From assembly GCF_032062135.1 (NCBI RefSeq), contig NC_092863.1:20712460-20776459 (forward strand): a stretch of DNA of 64,000 nt, written 5' to 3'. The first letter of the stretch is position 1, and each line of letters begins with the position of its first letter. The notes below the pieces were generated by a model. It ran no database searches, was not told the origin of the DNA, and worked only from the letters and a program-made list of their open reading frames with translations. Below are positions 11,206 to 22,399 of this stretch, in pieces. The stretch is from Pyxicephalus adspersus (lineage: Eukaryota; Chordata; Amphibia; Anura; Pyxicephalidae). Position numbers and translations under genes: made by a program.

Positions 11206-12130
11206 ATAATTTGTACTGTGGAATATTTAAATTGAAGTGCAAATGTAAGCCATTTTGTACAGAAATGTATCATTGCCTTTAAAGACCACTATTGTTTTGG
11301 TTACAGGTCTTCTGTATAAGTTATTAGTGAAGGCTCCTTATGTATGATGACAACAGTTTTTGTTTATTAGCCCACCTTGCACATTTTATCAAATATTAGC
11401 TATTACATTTGTGACCTACAAGTCAGCTCTTAATTATCAGTTTAGAGTATGACTGCCTTTTTGTCACAAAAATTGTTCTTTAGTCTAATGTGCAATCAGG
11501 TGAAAATTATTAACACGAATTTAACATTCAGAACATAAATTGTATTTCCCAGTTTATTAAGCATTGTAAACATTTGTTAAAACTTAATGTCAGTCTTTAA
11601 CAATTTGTTTTAGACTCAGCAGTTGAAATTATTTTAAAATTAATTTCAGCCACTAAAGTATGTAACAATTCCACATCAAAAATAATGAGGCATTACTGTG
11701 TGTTGGAATTATGCACCAATAATGCCATTTATTACTCCTTGCTATAAAAGAGTCTGAACTGTAAATGTCAATAAACTCACGGGGGTATCAACTAATCCAC
11801 TTTACAAAAATTTGAAAAAAAAAGATAGACTGGAGTAGGGCAGGCTGAAAGAATACAACAGAGCCACAGGTCACAGAAATCCACACAACAGGGTTTTAAG
11901 GTCCCATCCTGGTAATCTGATCCCAAGAGAACTAACAGTCCAAGCAATGCCAACACATGATTCATGAAGTACACCTCCATTATGTTCACTGCCACAAATT
12001 CCTTGGCTCTTTAGAAACATCCAGCTGCTAATCCCCTTAGGTCCAGGCAGCTTTCAGCAACGAAAACACCACTATCCCAGCAGTTCTCAGAAGGTTTAGA
12101 TAGGGTAAGACACTTGTTAGGATGTATCCT
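11206..12130. other. No gene seen
   Basis: AT-rich intronic-type sequence with no recognised coding or repeat signal. The open frame on the minus strand at 11792-11995 shows no recognisable domain. Confidence 0.45.
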
Positions 12131-12134
12131 AAGG

Positions 12135-12605
12135 GTATTAGCCATGCATTAGCTCTCTCAGGAAGTAGTTTCAGCAAGTACTATAGATTGCTTTAAGAAA
12201 TAGTGTGTTGCTTTTCTAGAAGTACAAAATATTAAAGGGTATTAAAATTGTAAAGACAAAAGAGAACTCTCTTCTGATTGTTTAAGATCTTTACAAAGAA
12301 CAAAAGGGCACTCTTTGCGTCCGAAGGAAAAGAAGTTTAATTTCTGGATAAGGTAGGGATTCTTCACAGTAAGGTCTGTGAGCTGAATGCTTTTATAGAA
12401 GCACAGAATATAACTGGGTATTAAGTAAAGAGTCTGTTGATATAGGGAACATCTGTCTGATTGCCTCATGGGATCAGGAAAGAATTTTTTCCCATATTGG
12501 AGCAAATTGAACTGGGTTTTATCGGGGCTATGTTTATTTCCCTAGTGGTTGAACCTAAAGGACTTGTGTCTTTTTTCACCCTAAATGACTATGTAACTAT
12601 GTAAC
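12135..12605 (+). mobile_element. CR1/L2 LINE 3' end, rearranged
   Basis: Phrases shared with the LINE at 1414-5945 appear here: 'aggaagtagtttcagcaagtactatagattg', 'agatctttacaaagaacaaaagggcactctttg', 'gggatcaggaaagaattttttccc', 'ggagcaaattgaactgggttttat' and 'tttatttccctagtggttgaac'. It ends in the microsatellite-like tail 'atgtaactatgtaa'. The order of blocks is partly duplicated (the 'tagaagcacagaat' phrase occurs twice), which suggests an internal rearrangement. No coding sequence survives. Confidence 0.75.
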
Positions 12606-13092
12606 AGTTATTTTACCAAGGGGGTGCTAGAGGGGCTGTGTTCTAGGACTAGAATCAATATATGTATGTTTAAACACACACAAATACTTTTTAAAAAACA
12701 CATCCTCTAAATTTGGAGTTTCTGAAGAAGAAAATTACTACTAAATATTTTTCAATTTATTTTTTTTTTACCACATTCTCTTTTAATAATATCAGTTAAT
12801 TGTGGTTCTACAGCTGATTTGCTTGTGTGTCAGTGGTTTGACAAGTGAGATAGCCAGTAACAAACTAGCAAGAAGAAAAGAAACAATTGTTATACCAAAG
12901 AAATTATTTGGCTGGAATTAGAGAAGCAGTTTGGAGAAGAAACTCTTTAAATACTGCATTGTTGTCCAAATAGTAAACATGTTACACTGCTATTATCCCT
13001 GTCTGCTCATCACAGAAATCTAATATCAAACTAGTACTGAAGTTTAGTAATCTATAAAATAATTTTACTTATGTTCTCTACTGTTACTGCAG

Positions 13093-13376
13093 ATTCCAGC
13101 CGGCCTGGGTCACATATGATCTCTGCAGACGATGCTGAATACCCTAGAGAGTACCGCACTCTTGGTAATGGGACCAGGCGTTTCTCCAATGTAGGCTTGG
13201 TGCATACTTCAGAACGTCGGCACACTGTGATTGCTGCCCAAAGCCTGGAGGCACTGACTAATCTCCAAAAGTCTGACATGGACAGGAAGAGGGATGCTTT
13301 CATGGATCATCTTAAAAGCAAATACCCTCAACATGCTTTAGCCATCCGAGGTCAGCAAGAGAGGATACGGGATCAG
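13093..13376 (+). CDS. srcin1: SRCIN1 (p140Cap/SNIP) N-terminal coding exon
   Basis: The 284-bp exon encodes about 94 residues including ISADDAEYPREYRTLG, RRFSNVGLVHTSERRHTV, IAAQSLEAL, DRKRDAFMDHLKSKYPQ and a terminal RDQ. These match the start of vertebrate SRCIN1 closely, and better than its paralogue KIAA1217 (sickle tail). SRCIN1 is a neuronal and epithelial scaffold that restrains Src through Csk and acts at synapses and the actin cytoskeleton. The upstream acceptor is a pyrimidine-rich tract ending TTACTGCAG. The donor is GATCAG/GTGAGG. The exon starts at the second base of a codon and ends in phase 0. An in-frame ATG at 13116 matches the known 'MISADD' start, so isoforms could begin here. 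The frame is intact and more GC-rich than its surroundings. Confidence 0.92.
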
Positions 13377-13417
13377 GTGAGGACATTAGGCACTGTGTTA
13401 ATTTTTTATATTTTATA

Positions 13418-13420
<3 letters not shown>

Positions 13421-13453
<33 letters not shown>
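13421..13453. repeat. (TA)n microsatellite
   Basis: An uninterrupted run of about 16 TA units lies 45 bp after the srcin1 exon's splice donor. It is likely length-polymorphic. Confidence 0.95.
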
Positions 13454-13456
<3 letters not shown>

Positions 13457-15177
13457 TGAAATGTATGTTTTATTTTAGTAAGAGGCCAATAAGAATATTT
13501 GCCCAACGCAAACTTGGAAATACCATATTACATACATAATTTATTTGCTGTGAATAGTAAATAAATGATTGTGGTAAATAAGTGATTTTTGTGTTGTCCA
13601 TTACCATTATTCAGTGTATCTACATATACTTAACTATACACCAAGATTTTTTTTCTTGTTTTTTATTTAGATGACACGTACAACATTTATAAATTTATTT
13701 TCATGTCATTATCCCTAACAAACTTGTTTAGACATATGTAAATGCCTAATTAGTTGTTCCAAAAATGTTAAATGACCATCTTAAGGTTAGTCATATGCCC
13801 TGAACTTAATTTATGTACTTTATTTCTTCACATAATGCAAACTGTAACAACACACTCTAAACATTTTATCAGTTTTTAACAGTTTGTTGTAATAAAAGTG
13901 ATATATGATTATTATGGATTCTTCACAGCCCTAATCTTTAATATCATTATTTGTATATTGTGAGTACCATGCACATACATACCTTTGCTTAATTTTTATA
14001 ATACTCAATTCACCATCCTGTAACAAAATTCAAAAAACAAACAACTTTTTTGATAGATGACAGTGCTTAGCAATTGACTTGCCAGGAATTTTGCAATGTC
14101 AGAGATGCATGGAGAAGAAAATTGGAACTTCTTATTTCTCCTCTAAATGTCAAGGTTAAGAAAGACTAGTTAAGAAAGTACTTTCAGTTTTAGGTGTTTA
14201 CATTAAAGTTAACATTTTGTTAGTAGTTGTTATAGCAACAATAGCTTAGAATAATAGCTAATATATCTAAGTGGCTTAAGCAAAAATGTTTATTTATGGT
14301 GTTTTTAAAATTAATGCATGGAGCCTGGCAAACAAAAGTGCAACATTAGTTCCGTGGGGTTTAAGCTATGGGGATCCATCCTTGAGTGTCCTGTCACCAA
14401 CCCCAAGTATGTGGGGGAGTGTTTTATTATTTAAAGTTTAATTTATAGAAAACTGAAGAAGAAACATACAAAATGTGTTATAATTACAAAATAACAAAGG
14501 GAACCAACATCCACGTGCAATACAGGAAGGTAACATCAATAGAACAGAGTTAAAAAATGGGGGGATAATAAACTTGAACTATTAACAAGAAGGATGCAAA
14601 AAAGAGGACTGACAAAATAAAAACAAAGTTCAGCTTAAAACAGGTGCAACATAGCAAGTAACATAAACCCTACATAATAGAGTGGGATGAGAATAGCAAC
14701 ATAACAATATTTCAAAAGGGATAATTTAGCAAAGTATGGCAGCAAAGTCACAACGATTACAGTGATACAGACTCAAGCTCCATTGGCATTATCTCTAAAT
14801 ATTTCTGTATAAATACTAGCTAGCCCATGTATCAATAAATACAGATTGTCAGTCTTGAAGTTCATGAGTGAGCTTTTCCATAAAACGGGTCATCAATTTT
14901 CTGAAACCCACTTTTTATAGTTTGGGTGAGGAAGATCTCCAATATAGTGGGATGAGGTATTTAACGGCATTGAGCAAAAAGAGTACCGGTATGGGCTTGT
15001 GATGGACAATGGAAGAATTGGCAAAGTGAAATGGAAAGCGCCAGGGAGTAAAATCAATTTCAGCTCAAACTATAATCCCAATTAACTCCAATACCTGGTG
15101 CCATTATTGCTGAATGATGGGGCAAAACTACCAAATATTTACTTGTACCTAGATCCCCACACCCCCTCCAACACAAT
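13454..15177. other. Intron of srcin1, no gene seen
   Basis: No exon or domain was recognised. The part from about 14440 to 15060 is purine-rich on the + strand and may be an old repeat in reverse orientation, but I could not assign it to a family. Confidence 0.45.
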
Positions 15178-15394
15178 GGGCCTAATTTATTAAAGCTTTC
15201 CAAGACTGAAGAAGATAGAATCATGGGAGGAACTGGGTGAGGAACAGCAAACCAGGAATAGATTTGGTCCAAGGTTGAAAACATTTGCCAAATAGCAGAT
15301 GATTTGAAAAATCCATTCCAGGTTTGCATGATCACCCAGGTTCTTTCAGGACAGTCTATATTCTCTGGTCTTGAAAAGCTTTAATAAATCGGGC
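15178..15394. mobile_element. Foldback MITE with TAATTTATTAAAGC-type ends
   Basis: The left end is GGGCCTAATTTATTAAAGCT and the right end is AGCTTTAATAAATCGGGC, forming long inverted repeats. The internal arms are also near-complementary: 'ctgggtgaggaacagcaaacc' and 'ccaggtttgcatgatcacccag'. Related copies lie at 28470-28580 and 58840-58994. There is no coding sequence; this is a non-autonomous DNA transposon of unassigned superfamily. Confidence 0.75.
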
Positions 15395-15799
15395 ATAATG
15401 AGGATACCTGTAATGAAATCTGATGTAAATGTACAGGAACCTAATGCCACCTGGAAACTAATTTTATTTAAAATTGCACTTAAGTATCTTAGAACAAATA
15501 AAAGATTGTTGTGACAAAATATAAATAAAACTTAGGAATTTTAAAAATACCTAAGAGTGAACAGAACAGATATGTGCCTGAAAAATTGCTATAATGCTTA
15601 GGAATCCAAATAATGGATTTGGATCTGCAGCACGCATATCTACATCTTGGAGAACGCATCTTTTAGAAGTGACATACATTTTCCGGTAAAGACTCCATTT
15701 ACAATAATTAAAATGGAAAATAATATTTTTTCAAAATTTGGTAAACCTAAACCAACATCAGTTTTGATACATTGCAAAACTTTTATGGAGAACCTAGGC

Positions 15800-16235
15800 C
15801 TAGCATGAGATCAAACAAATGAAGAGTTTCGAACTTCCTCTACCTTCCCTTTCTCGCCCCCCCCTCCCCCCCAGTAGTGTTTACCGTATTCTCTCCTTTC
15901 TTTACTCTCTTTATCATTTCTTTCTTTATGTATGTCTGTTATTTGTTTGGCTGTATGGTCAAGAAGCGGGATACAATACTGCACTGCCTACTCACAATTT
16001 CCTAATGTTTGTGGTTTTTACCCGGATATGTGGGTATTTTTTATTACGATATCTTTTTCTTATACTGCACTGGGAGGTGGTGGAAAACTTGACCTGTTTA
16101 ATGCAAGCATTGTACGTGAAGTTATATGTATGTTCACATCCAAAATAACCATACTCTTTGTTCCCATGCTATTGCTACTGCTTTCTTTTTCTATTGTTTT
16201 GTTATGAGAAAAACCTTAATAAAAATATTGAAATA
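15800..16235 (+). mobile_element. L1-like LINE 3' end
   Basis: C- and T-rich 3' UTR-like sequence with a poly-C tract (15857-15872), ending in 'gttttgttatgagaaaaaccttaataaaaatattgaaa'. This is the typical finish of an L1/Tx1-like 3' UTR with a polyadenylation signal. Its coding part is missing. Open frames here (15819-16207) are Phe/Leu/Tyr-rich and not protein-like. Confidence 0.6.
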
Positions 16236-16249
16236 CAAACAAATGAAGA

Positions 16250-17725
16250 GATTCAGGCATTTACAAAATATAGCTGGAATTGAGATATGGAGCATCTGAA
16301 AAGAGAAAAGAGAACCTTTGGAAAAATGTTAGGATAATGATTCTGCCTATCTAGGAATACCGCAATTGTTTCCTTACTTCTAAATCTCTCCTAATAGCAT
16401 TAACAACAGGTGCACAGTAAGCTCTAAATAACCCTGACATAGAGAAAGTTAGATAAATTAGAAACTTAAAGGTATGTGTTGCCAAACAAAAGAGAAATTG
16501 GGCTTTATGGCCTCCATCTCAAAATTTCAGATTGTGATAAGATATTTTTAAAGTTATATAAAAAGCTGAATATTTCAAACTCTGACAAGTGGGCGAGCAA
16601 TGAGATTCTAGAACTGAATGAGATGAGATTCTGAATAAGAAAAAAAAATGTCATCAGAATAGGCTGCCAGCTTGTGTTCACTAGTTCCCACCTCCTCTGC
16701 ATGGATTCAATTGTTTAGTCTAGTAGCCGAAAAAGGCTCCAAAGGAAAAGCAAACAGCAGGGGTGACAGGGCACTCCTGCCTAGTACCATTAAATAAATA
16801 AATAAAAGAGTACCATTAACACAAACCTGTGCACACAGGGATGAGTATAAGGCCACCATCTAACAGAGCATCTTAGACCCCAGATCCAGGTGTCTCATAG
16901 TAGAAGAGAGGTACAGCCAATTCACCCAATCAAAGGCCTTTTTAGCATCTATTGAAAGAAGTAGGATGGGCTGGCTTAACCCACAGACTTAGGGGAGCAG
17001 GGAAAAGACACCTGGTAAGCTACCTATAGCCTGGGATAAATTCAACCTGATCTAAGAAGGAAGAACTTTTTTTTTAATCTCATAGTCAAGCCCTTCGCAT
17101 ACAATTTACCATTTGCATTTATACCAGGAAGGCAAAGATCCTGCCATGCACGGCGTGAGGGTTTCTGAAGATCCACTGTAGAACAAAAAGTTTAGCAAAA
17201 AGGACTGCCTTATCTATGTAATAGTGAAGATGGCTGATAATGTCCCTAGGTGGGTCTGGGGCACTGTTTACGCTAGGAACACCCTATGCACTTTGGTAAA
17301 GCATAATAGGGACATAGGGAAAAGACACAAAAAGGAGTTGAAAATTCCCTATAGGGAGTTTTCCAATTGGTTGGGCCCCATTGCTTTAGGCTCATGATCT
17401 GAAGATTATTTTCCCTTCCTTTATTTTCCATATTTTCTATTTTATAAAATATAGACTGATGTATAGAGATGAGTTAAATTGAGCCTCCTGAAAGTCTATG
17501 ATAGCCTGCTTATGGGTATCCAGTCAGGGTCACTGCTTCCTCTACCTTGTGCAAGGCCTGAATAAGATAAGAATGGAGGGAATCCACCAGAGATTTCACA
17601 TATTGCTTCTTGTTCACAAACATGGAGGTCAGGTCTTCTTTGGTAGGAAGGGCTTTATGCTCTCAAATATGTCATGTTTCTGAACCATATTGAGGCTGTT
17701 TGTAGCTAAACTATGTGGGTTATAG
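16250..17725 (-). pseudogene. L1-like LINE, minus strand, internally deleted
   Basis: On the minus strand, 17480-17720 resembles an L1 ORF1 (…DIFESIKPFLPKKTS…), and 17080-17260 continues with DIISHLHYY and a downstream region like the ORF1 C-terminal domain. RT then follows directly: LSIDAKKAFDWVNW (near 16930, the block with the first catalytic Asp) and NGTRQECPVTP (near 16780, matching NGTRQGCPLSP). The endonuclease expected between ORF1 and RT is not seen, so an internal deletion is likely. Several stops are present. Confidence 0.7.
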
Positions 17726-18403
17726 CCTATCAAAGCATTGAGGATACAGTTTTCAAAATACATGTCTGCTCTGTGCCATCTTCAGGCCACACTCCTGGAA
17801 GATGAAATGTTGCCCAATCTAAGTTTCTTTATTAAAGTAAAGACATTCAGGGTGAAATTTTTATAAAATATTTATGCTAAGTGTCTTTTTATTTATAACT
17901 TAAACAGTTGTCCCCCTTTTTTTTTTAGAAAATATTTGGTTTTAATTTTTTTCTTATAGTTTGTTAATTATCAGTGCAGTTTATGAAACAACCTGTGATT
18001 TGTTTTAAGGCCATCCCTTGTCTACATGCATGTGATGGCTATGTTGCATTTCTCCTTGCAGGTTTCCAGTGCTAACAGTGATGTGCACTTGCAAAATTGT
18101 ATTGGATTACCCATTTGTCAGCTCTATTAAATGTCAATACAGTGCTGTCACCATATATAATATTGTGGATTAAACATATTAAATATTACTTTAAATTACA
18201 TTAACATAAAAAGTTTACAAGATTACAGAAATTGAGTTTACATGTTTTATAAATCAATGCAAGTATATACATTTTAAATACATCTGGTCAGTGTAGTATA
18301 TTACTGAAAGCTATTTTCTGGTCAGTCTAGTGCCAACTATAAATATAGCTAGGATATTGTGAAAAATATTTGGTGTGATATGGTGGAAAATAATAAGTCC
18401 GGA

Positions 18404-18494
18404 TCTCCCCTTTAAAATTAACAAAGGGTCTTCCTGTGTAATGCCTTTGTACTAATTGAATTTATTCTCCCCTTTAAAATAACAAAGGGTCTTA
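18404..18494 (+). repeat. 29-bp direct repeat, period 62
   Basis: The phrase 'tctcccctttaaaat(t)aacaaagggtctt' occurs at 18404-18432 and again at 18466-18494 with a single-base difference. It is a short local duplication with no known function. Confidence 0.8.
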
Positions 18495-19497
18495 AGTTGT
18501 AATAGCTTGCTGTTAATTAATTGTCTGTAGACAGTGTGTCTCCAGTTTTGGAGTCTTGCGTCCCAGGTGCCAAAAACCTCAGATAAGGCGTGACAGAGCA
18601 TCTCTGATATGTATTCTGAAACCCATTTATTCCTAATCTTTTTATTTCCAATATACCATTCTGTATAAAGTAATAGATGATGGATTTGTAGCTGGATCAT
18701 TATAGTGAACATTTTGAGACCAAGAACTGGTTTCCTAGGTCGCAGGTAAGCCTGGAAACCATATTTAGCCTGCTCTGGGGGACTATAAGTCCGACATACC
18801 TAGTTTGGTCTCTATGAACATCCTATTTTGTGGTGATATTTAATGTGGTGGTTTGCAGTTCATAAAACCTTTACTTAAGAAAATATTAATATTGGCTAGA
18901 ACCAGGGCATTTTGGAAGTGTCCATAATCCATGTGGTCACAGCCCCTCAGACAGCCCCCACCCTGCTTTAATTGGATGGTCCTATTAGTCCCACCTCTGT
19001 TGTTGGCATATAAAAAGCCATGTAAGCCTAGCAGAAGGAGCTCTCAATGACATCATCTTGTTGCTAAGGACAATGGCACTGGCACATTGGGCACTGCAGG
19101 GGGCCCAGTGACCCAGTGAGTAATAACTTGGACTTTACACCACAACCTGGACCAGAAAAACCAACTCTACCTAAGTATTATTTCACAGTTTTCCCATTTT
19201 TATTTTATGCTGTTGCTAGTTTTCTGTTATTATTCTTGGATTAGTGTTTATTTTTCTCAATTTTTTTATGCACTGTTTTTGTATGCTTTTACTTAGAAAA
19301 CCCTATAAAAAGTGTAAGCTGAATCTCTGAATACTCTAAATAGAAATAGTGTAACGTTTAATCCCGAAGCGCTACTATAAGATTGTGATTTCTGAGACAA
19401 CCCTGTTTGGAGTGGCAGAGGGTGACCCTACAGAAGCGGAAACGGTGCGTGCTTCCTTCTAAGCACGAGGTGGCAGTCTACCTGTGATGGTGTGTTT

Positions 19498-19531
19498 GGC
19501 AAGGGTTAACAGGAGTGGTTAACCTTGTGCC
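19498..19531. repeat. Inverted repeat GGCAAGGGTTAAC…GTTAACCTTGTGCC
   Basis: Two arms of 13-14 bp are separated by 7 bp, with one extra base in the right arm. Flanking 'tgttt' and 'aaac' could extend the stem. It lies in GC-richer sequence of unknown origin, possibly inside an LTR or MITE. Confidence 0.6.
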
Positions 19532-20569
19532 GTGACAAACCCCTCTTCGGCCTGCTGGTGCGTGGACTGTTGCTGCACCTGCTGGAAAGTCTGCACAGGG
19601 GTGAGGGCTGAAAGGGCGTTCGTCACAATAGCAAGTGTTAAAAATGTTCACATTTTTTTTTCTGCTAGGATACCAGGTAAGCTTATGTGGTATCTTGTTC
19701 CAGCCAATTCTGTAGGCTGTTAAAAAAATGTCTGACATTCAATGTGTTTTTAATGCACAAACTATATCTAATAATATTTATAGTTCATTAGGCTGTATAT
19801 TGTTGGTATACATTTTTCTTGGGCAGTGATGATCATCTTTTCTGATATTGAGGACACCAAATATGGCCTAACTATTCATATTATTTGGCATCACCTACCT
19901 CAAAAAGGGATTTCAGGGCCTGAATAGGGCCATGTGTAATTGTATTGCTGCAAATTTGCAGCTCTTTATTTGGCATCCAGGCCCAGAGTGTCCTGGAAAG
20001 AATATGTGGGCCAGGCACTCCTTTCCAGTCCAGAAATTGATAGATCTGAAGCACCTGGACATTGATAATAAAAATTAGCATGTCTTTGAGACTTGCAGCC
20101 AGACGCCAGGTAGACAGGCTGGCAGAGCCCAGAAGGTCACCCATTGTTTAGATCTGCGCGACCAACACCTATCCACTGTAAATGAGAAACTCTGGAATTT
20201 GAATATTTTTATTGCTGTTTTCATAAATAAAAGTGGACAAAGTGCCCTGAAATTGTAACTAAAGTTTCAGATACCTCTCTGCATTGAGTGCGTTTGAAGC
20301 TATTACCTCACAGTAGACAGTCAGAACCTGGAGACACATTACATGAAGAAAAAAAAGAAAAAAATGATATTTATGATAATTTATCAGCAATACTGCAAGT
20401 TTGCTTCCTACAGCCCTTGTAAAAAGTACTTGTGGCAAATGTGATATTTCTCTAAGCAAGATCAATTTATTAAATATCAGAGAAAAAAAACAAAACATAA
20501 AAAAAGAGATTAAACAACAAATAACAAAAAATAATATTTTTCATTTACTGGCTTGAGTAAACATTAAAA

Positions 20570-20770
20570 CAGACCACTGTGCAGGATCCCTTTGTGCTGC
20601 CCATTAAGAACTAAAGGGTAGCATGCAGCCCCTGGCTACAGCTTGGACATTAGGGGATCAGGAAGGAATTTTAACCTATTCAACTAAAGTGGATTACGCT
20701 ACAAGGGTGTTTTTCCTTTATCTGTAGGTTTACGGTTCTGAGGATGTTAAACTCTGACTTGTTTTATAAA
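20570..20770 (+). mobile_element. LINE 3' end fragment (CR1/L2-like)
   Basis: It contains 'ggggatcaggaaggaattttaacc' and ends in 'ttaaactctgacttgtttt'. This is reminiscent of the 3' region of the CR1/L2 copies, but diverged. No coding part is seen. Confidence 0.4.
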
Positions 20771-21239
20771 TACATTTATTGCCCCAATTCACTAAAAGAT
20801 TAAATACGTTTGCACAGACTATTTTGGCATGTTTTAGTATGTTAACTTTTTTTTTTAAAAGTACAACATGAATTTTCATTCTGTGATATGTACCATTTTA
20901 CGGGGTAGAATCTTTTTAACTAATGCTTACCTTTCCAGGATCCAGAAAAGTGTATTTGTGCCCCCAATGGATGAACCATCCATAGACTCATCCATGTAGC
21001 AATGAGAGCTTCTCCTCCAGCGTCGCTCCTGTTTTCACAGTGAACATGCTGATCCACACTTAACTTATCTCTGAATGGATCCCTTATCCATTTTGGGCTC
21101 CCATACACAAGGAGAACAAGCTTCAGGAGAAAATGAGGATCTCTGAGATCCGTATTGCTGATTGCATTTATTGGATAACTAACACTCTAATGATCAGTAT
21201 GAGACACTTCTGTATTTTGGTCATAAAGCATCAATTTAA

Positions 21240-22195
21240 AACAAGTATCAAGAGTTTAAATATATATTACTTACCAGATGGCAAATGATCCTACATCATT
21301 GGCAAAAATATACAACCCAGATTCCACTTGTTGGCATTGTGGTACAGCTCCAGGAACATTGTTCCATCTCTTTTGGACTTTCCCTTTGACCTCCTAATGG
21401 GCTGGGGTTAATAATAAATTATTAAAAAATTATTTATCAACTGAGATAAACATTTGGGACAGACATGAGTTGACTTTATTATACATCACTTCAATGTCTA
21501 AAAATGCTATCAAAGATCTTTAGCGCAGCATTTATTGGTGCAGCCTATAGAAGCATTTGTCTCCTATGAATGTCACTCGCTGTCATTGGCACCATAGGTT
21601 AAATGATTATATGAAAATGGAGCATCTTATGTCTGCAGATGAGCAGAATGCAGGAAGATTTACTCAAACATGGTTTAAGTATATGTATTTTTGGTCAAGT
21701 TCCTTTCTTTTTTTGATCCTATTCTTCCAACCTAATACATCTCTTCCTTTCCTCCATACACATCTGACGCCTCGGTTGCATTTTGTCCATTAGTTTTATT
21801 TAGGATTCTTATTCACTATATAATTGCCATTCATGTCTTGGTTTCCACTGAATTATTCATGTTTATACTCACCATAACCGCATACTGTTTACCATTTGTC
21901 TCTTTATTTGCACTTTCTTTGTATTTTTTATATTTTTGTTTTTCTTCTTTATCTTATTATTTTACTGTTGCTTTCTGGGACAGTTTGAAAAACTTTTTGT
22001 TGCGGTAGAGTCTAGTTAGCGGGAATGTGTTAATATACAGGAAAAACAGACTTTTCTTTTCTCTTTTCCAAATGTTGAGGGGTGCAAAATGTAATTCTTG
22101 CGTCTAAAGTTTTATTACTGTAAGCAAATTATTGTGCCCCACTGCCACATGTAGTGGTCACTTTTGAAAATGTTCAAAATAAAGGACAAAAAATG
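21240..22195 (+). pseudogene. L1-like LINE 3' end (ORF2 C-terminus and 3' UTR)
   Basis: Translation around 21300-21400 gives DSTCWHCGTAPGTLFHLFWTFP. This is the Cys-containing C-terminal motif of L1/Tx1-like ORF2 (CWRCG…GT..H.FW.C). The frame continues with YMKMEHLMSADEQNAGRF (21600-21660), and a pyrimidine-rich 3' UTR follows to about 22190, where 'aataaagg' occurs. The 5' part is missing, as is usual for LINE insertions. One stop interrupts the ORF2 tail. Confidence 0.7.
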
Positions 22196-22399
22196 TTTTG
22201 CTTTTTAAAAAAGTTGAATTCTTGAATTTCTAAAGTTACATTGCAGTATTTAAACTAGTGTGCTCCCCACTTGCACACATTAGCATCTATTTTGTTTCTG
22301 TAATATTTGCAAATAGTAAAAAAAAAAAAGGACAAAATTGTTTTTTTATTTTATTGCAGTACACAGAATAACTTTCTTATCATTATATTTATAGGGTAT

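Larger units (their letters stand above)
17726..20565. other. No gene recognised; minor repeats
   Basis: Mostly AT-rich. The part 18890-19130 is GC-richer, has a TATA-like 'catataaaaagcc' and could be an old LTR or promoter. The part 19330-19640 is also GC-richer, with the hairpin listed separately. No coding domain was found. Confidence 0.4.
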
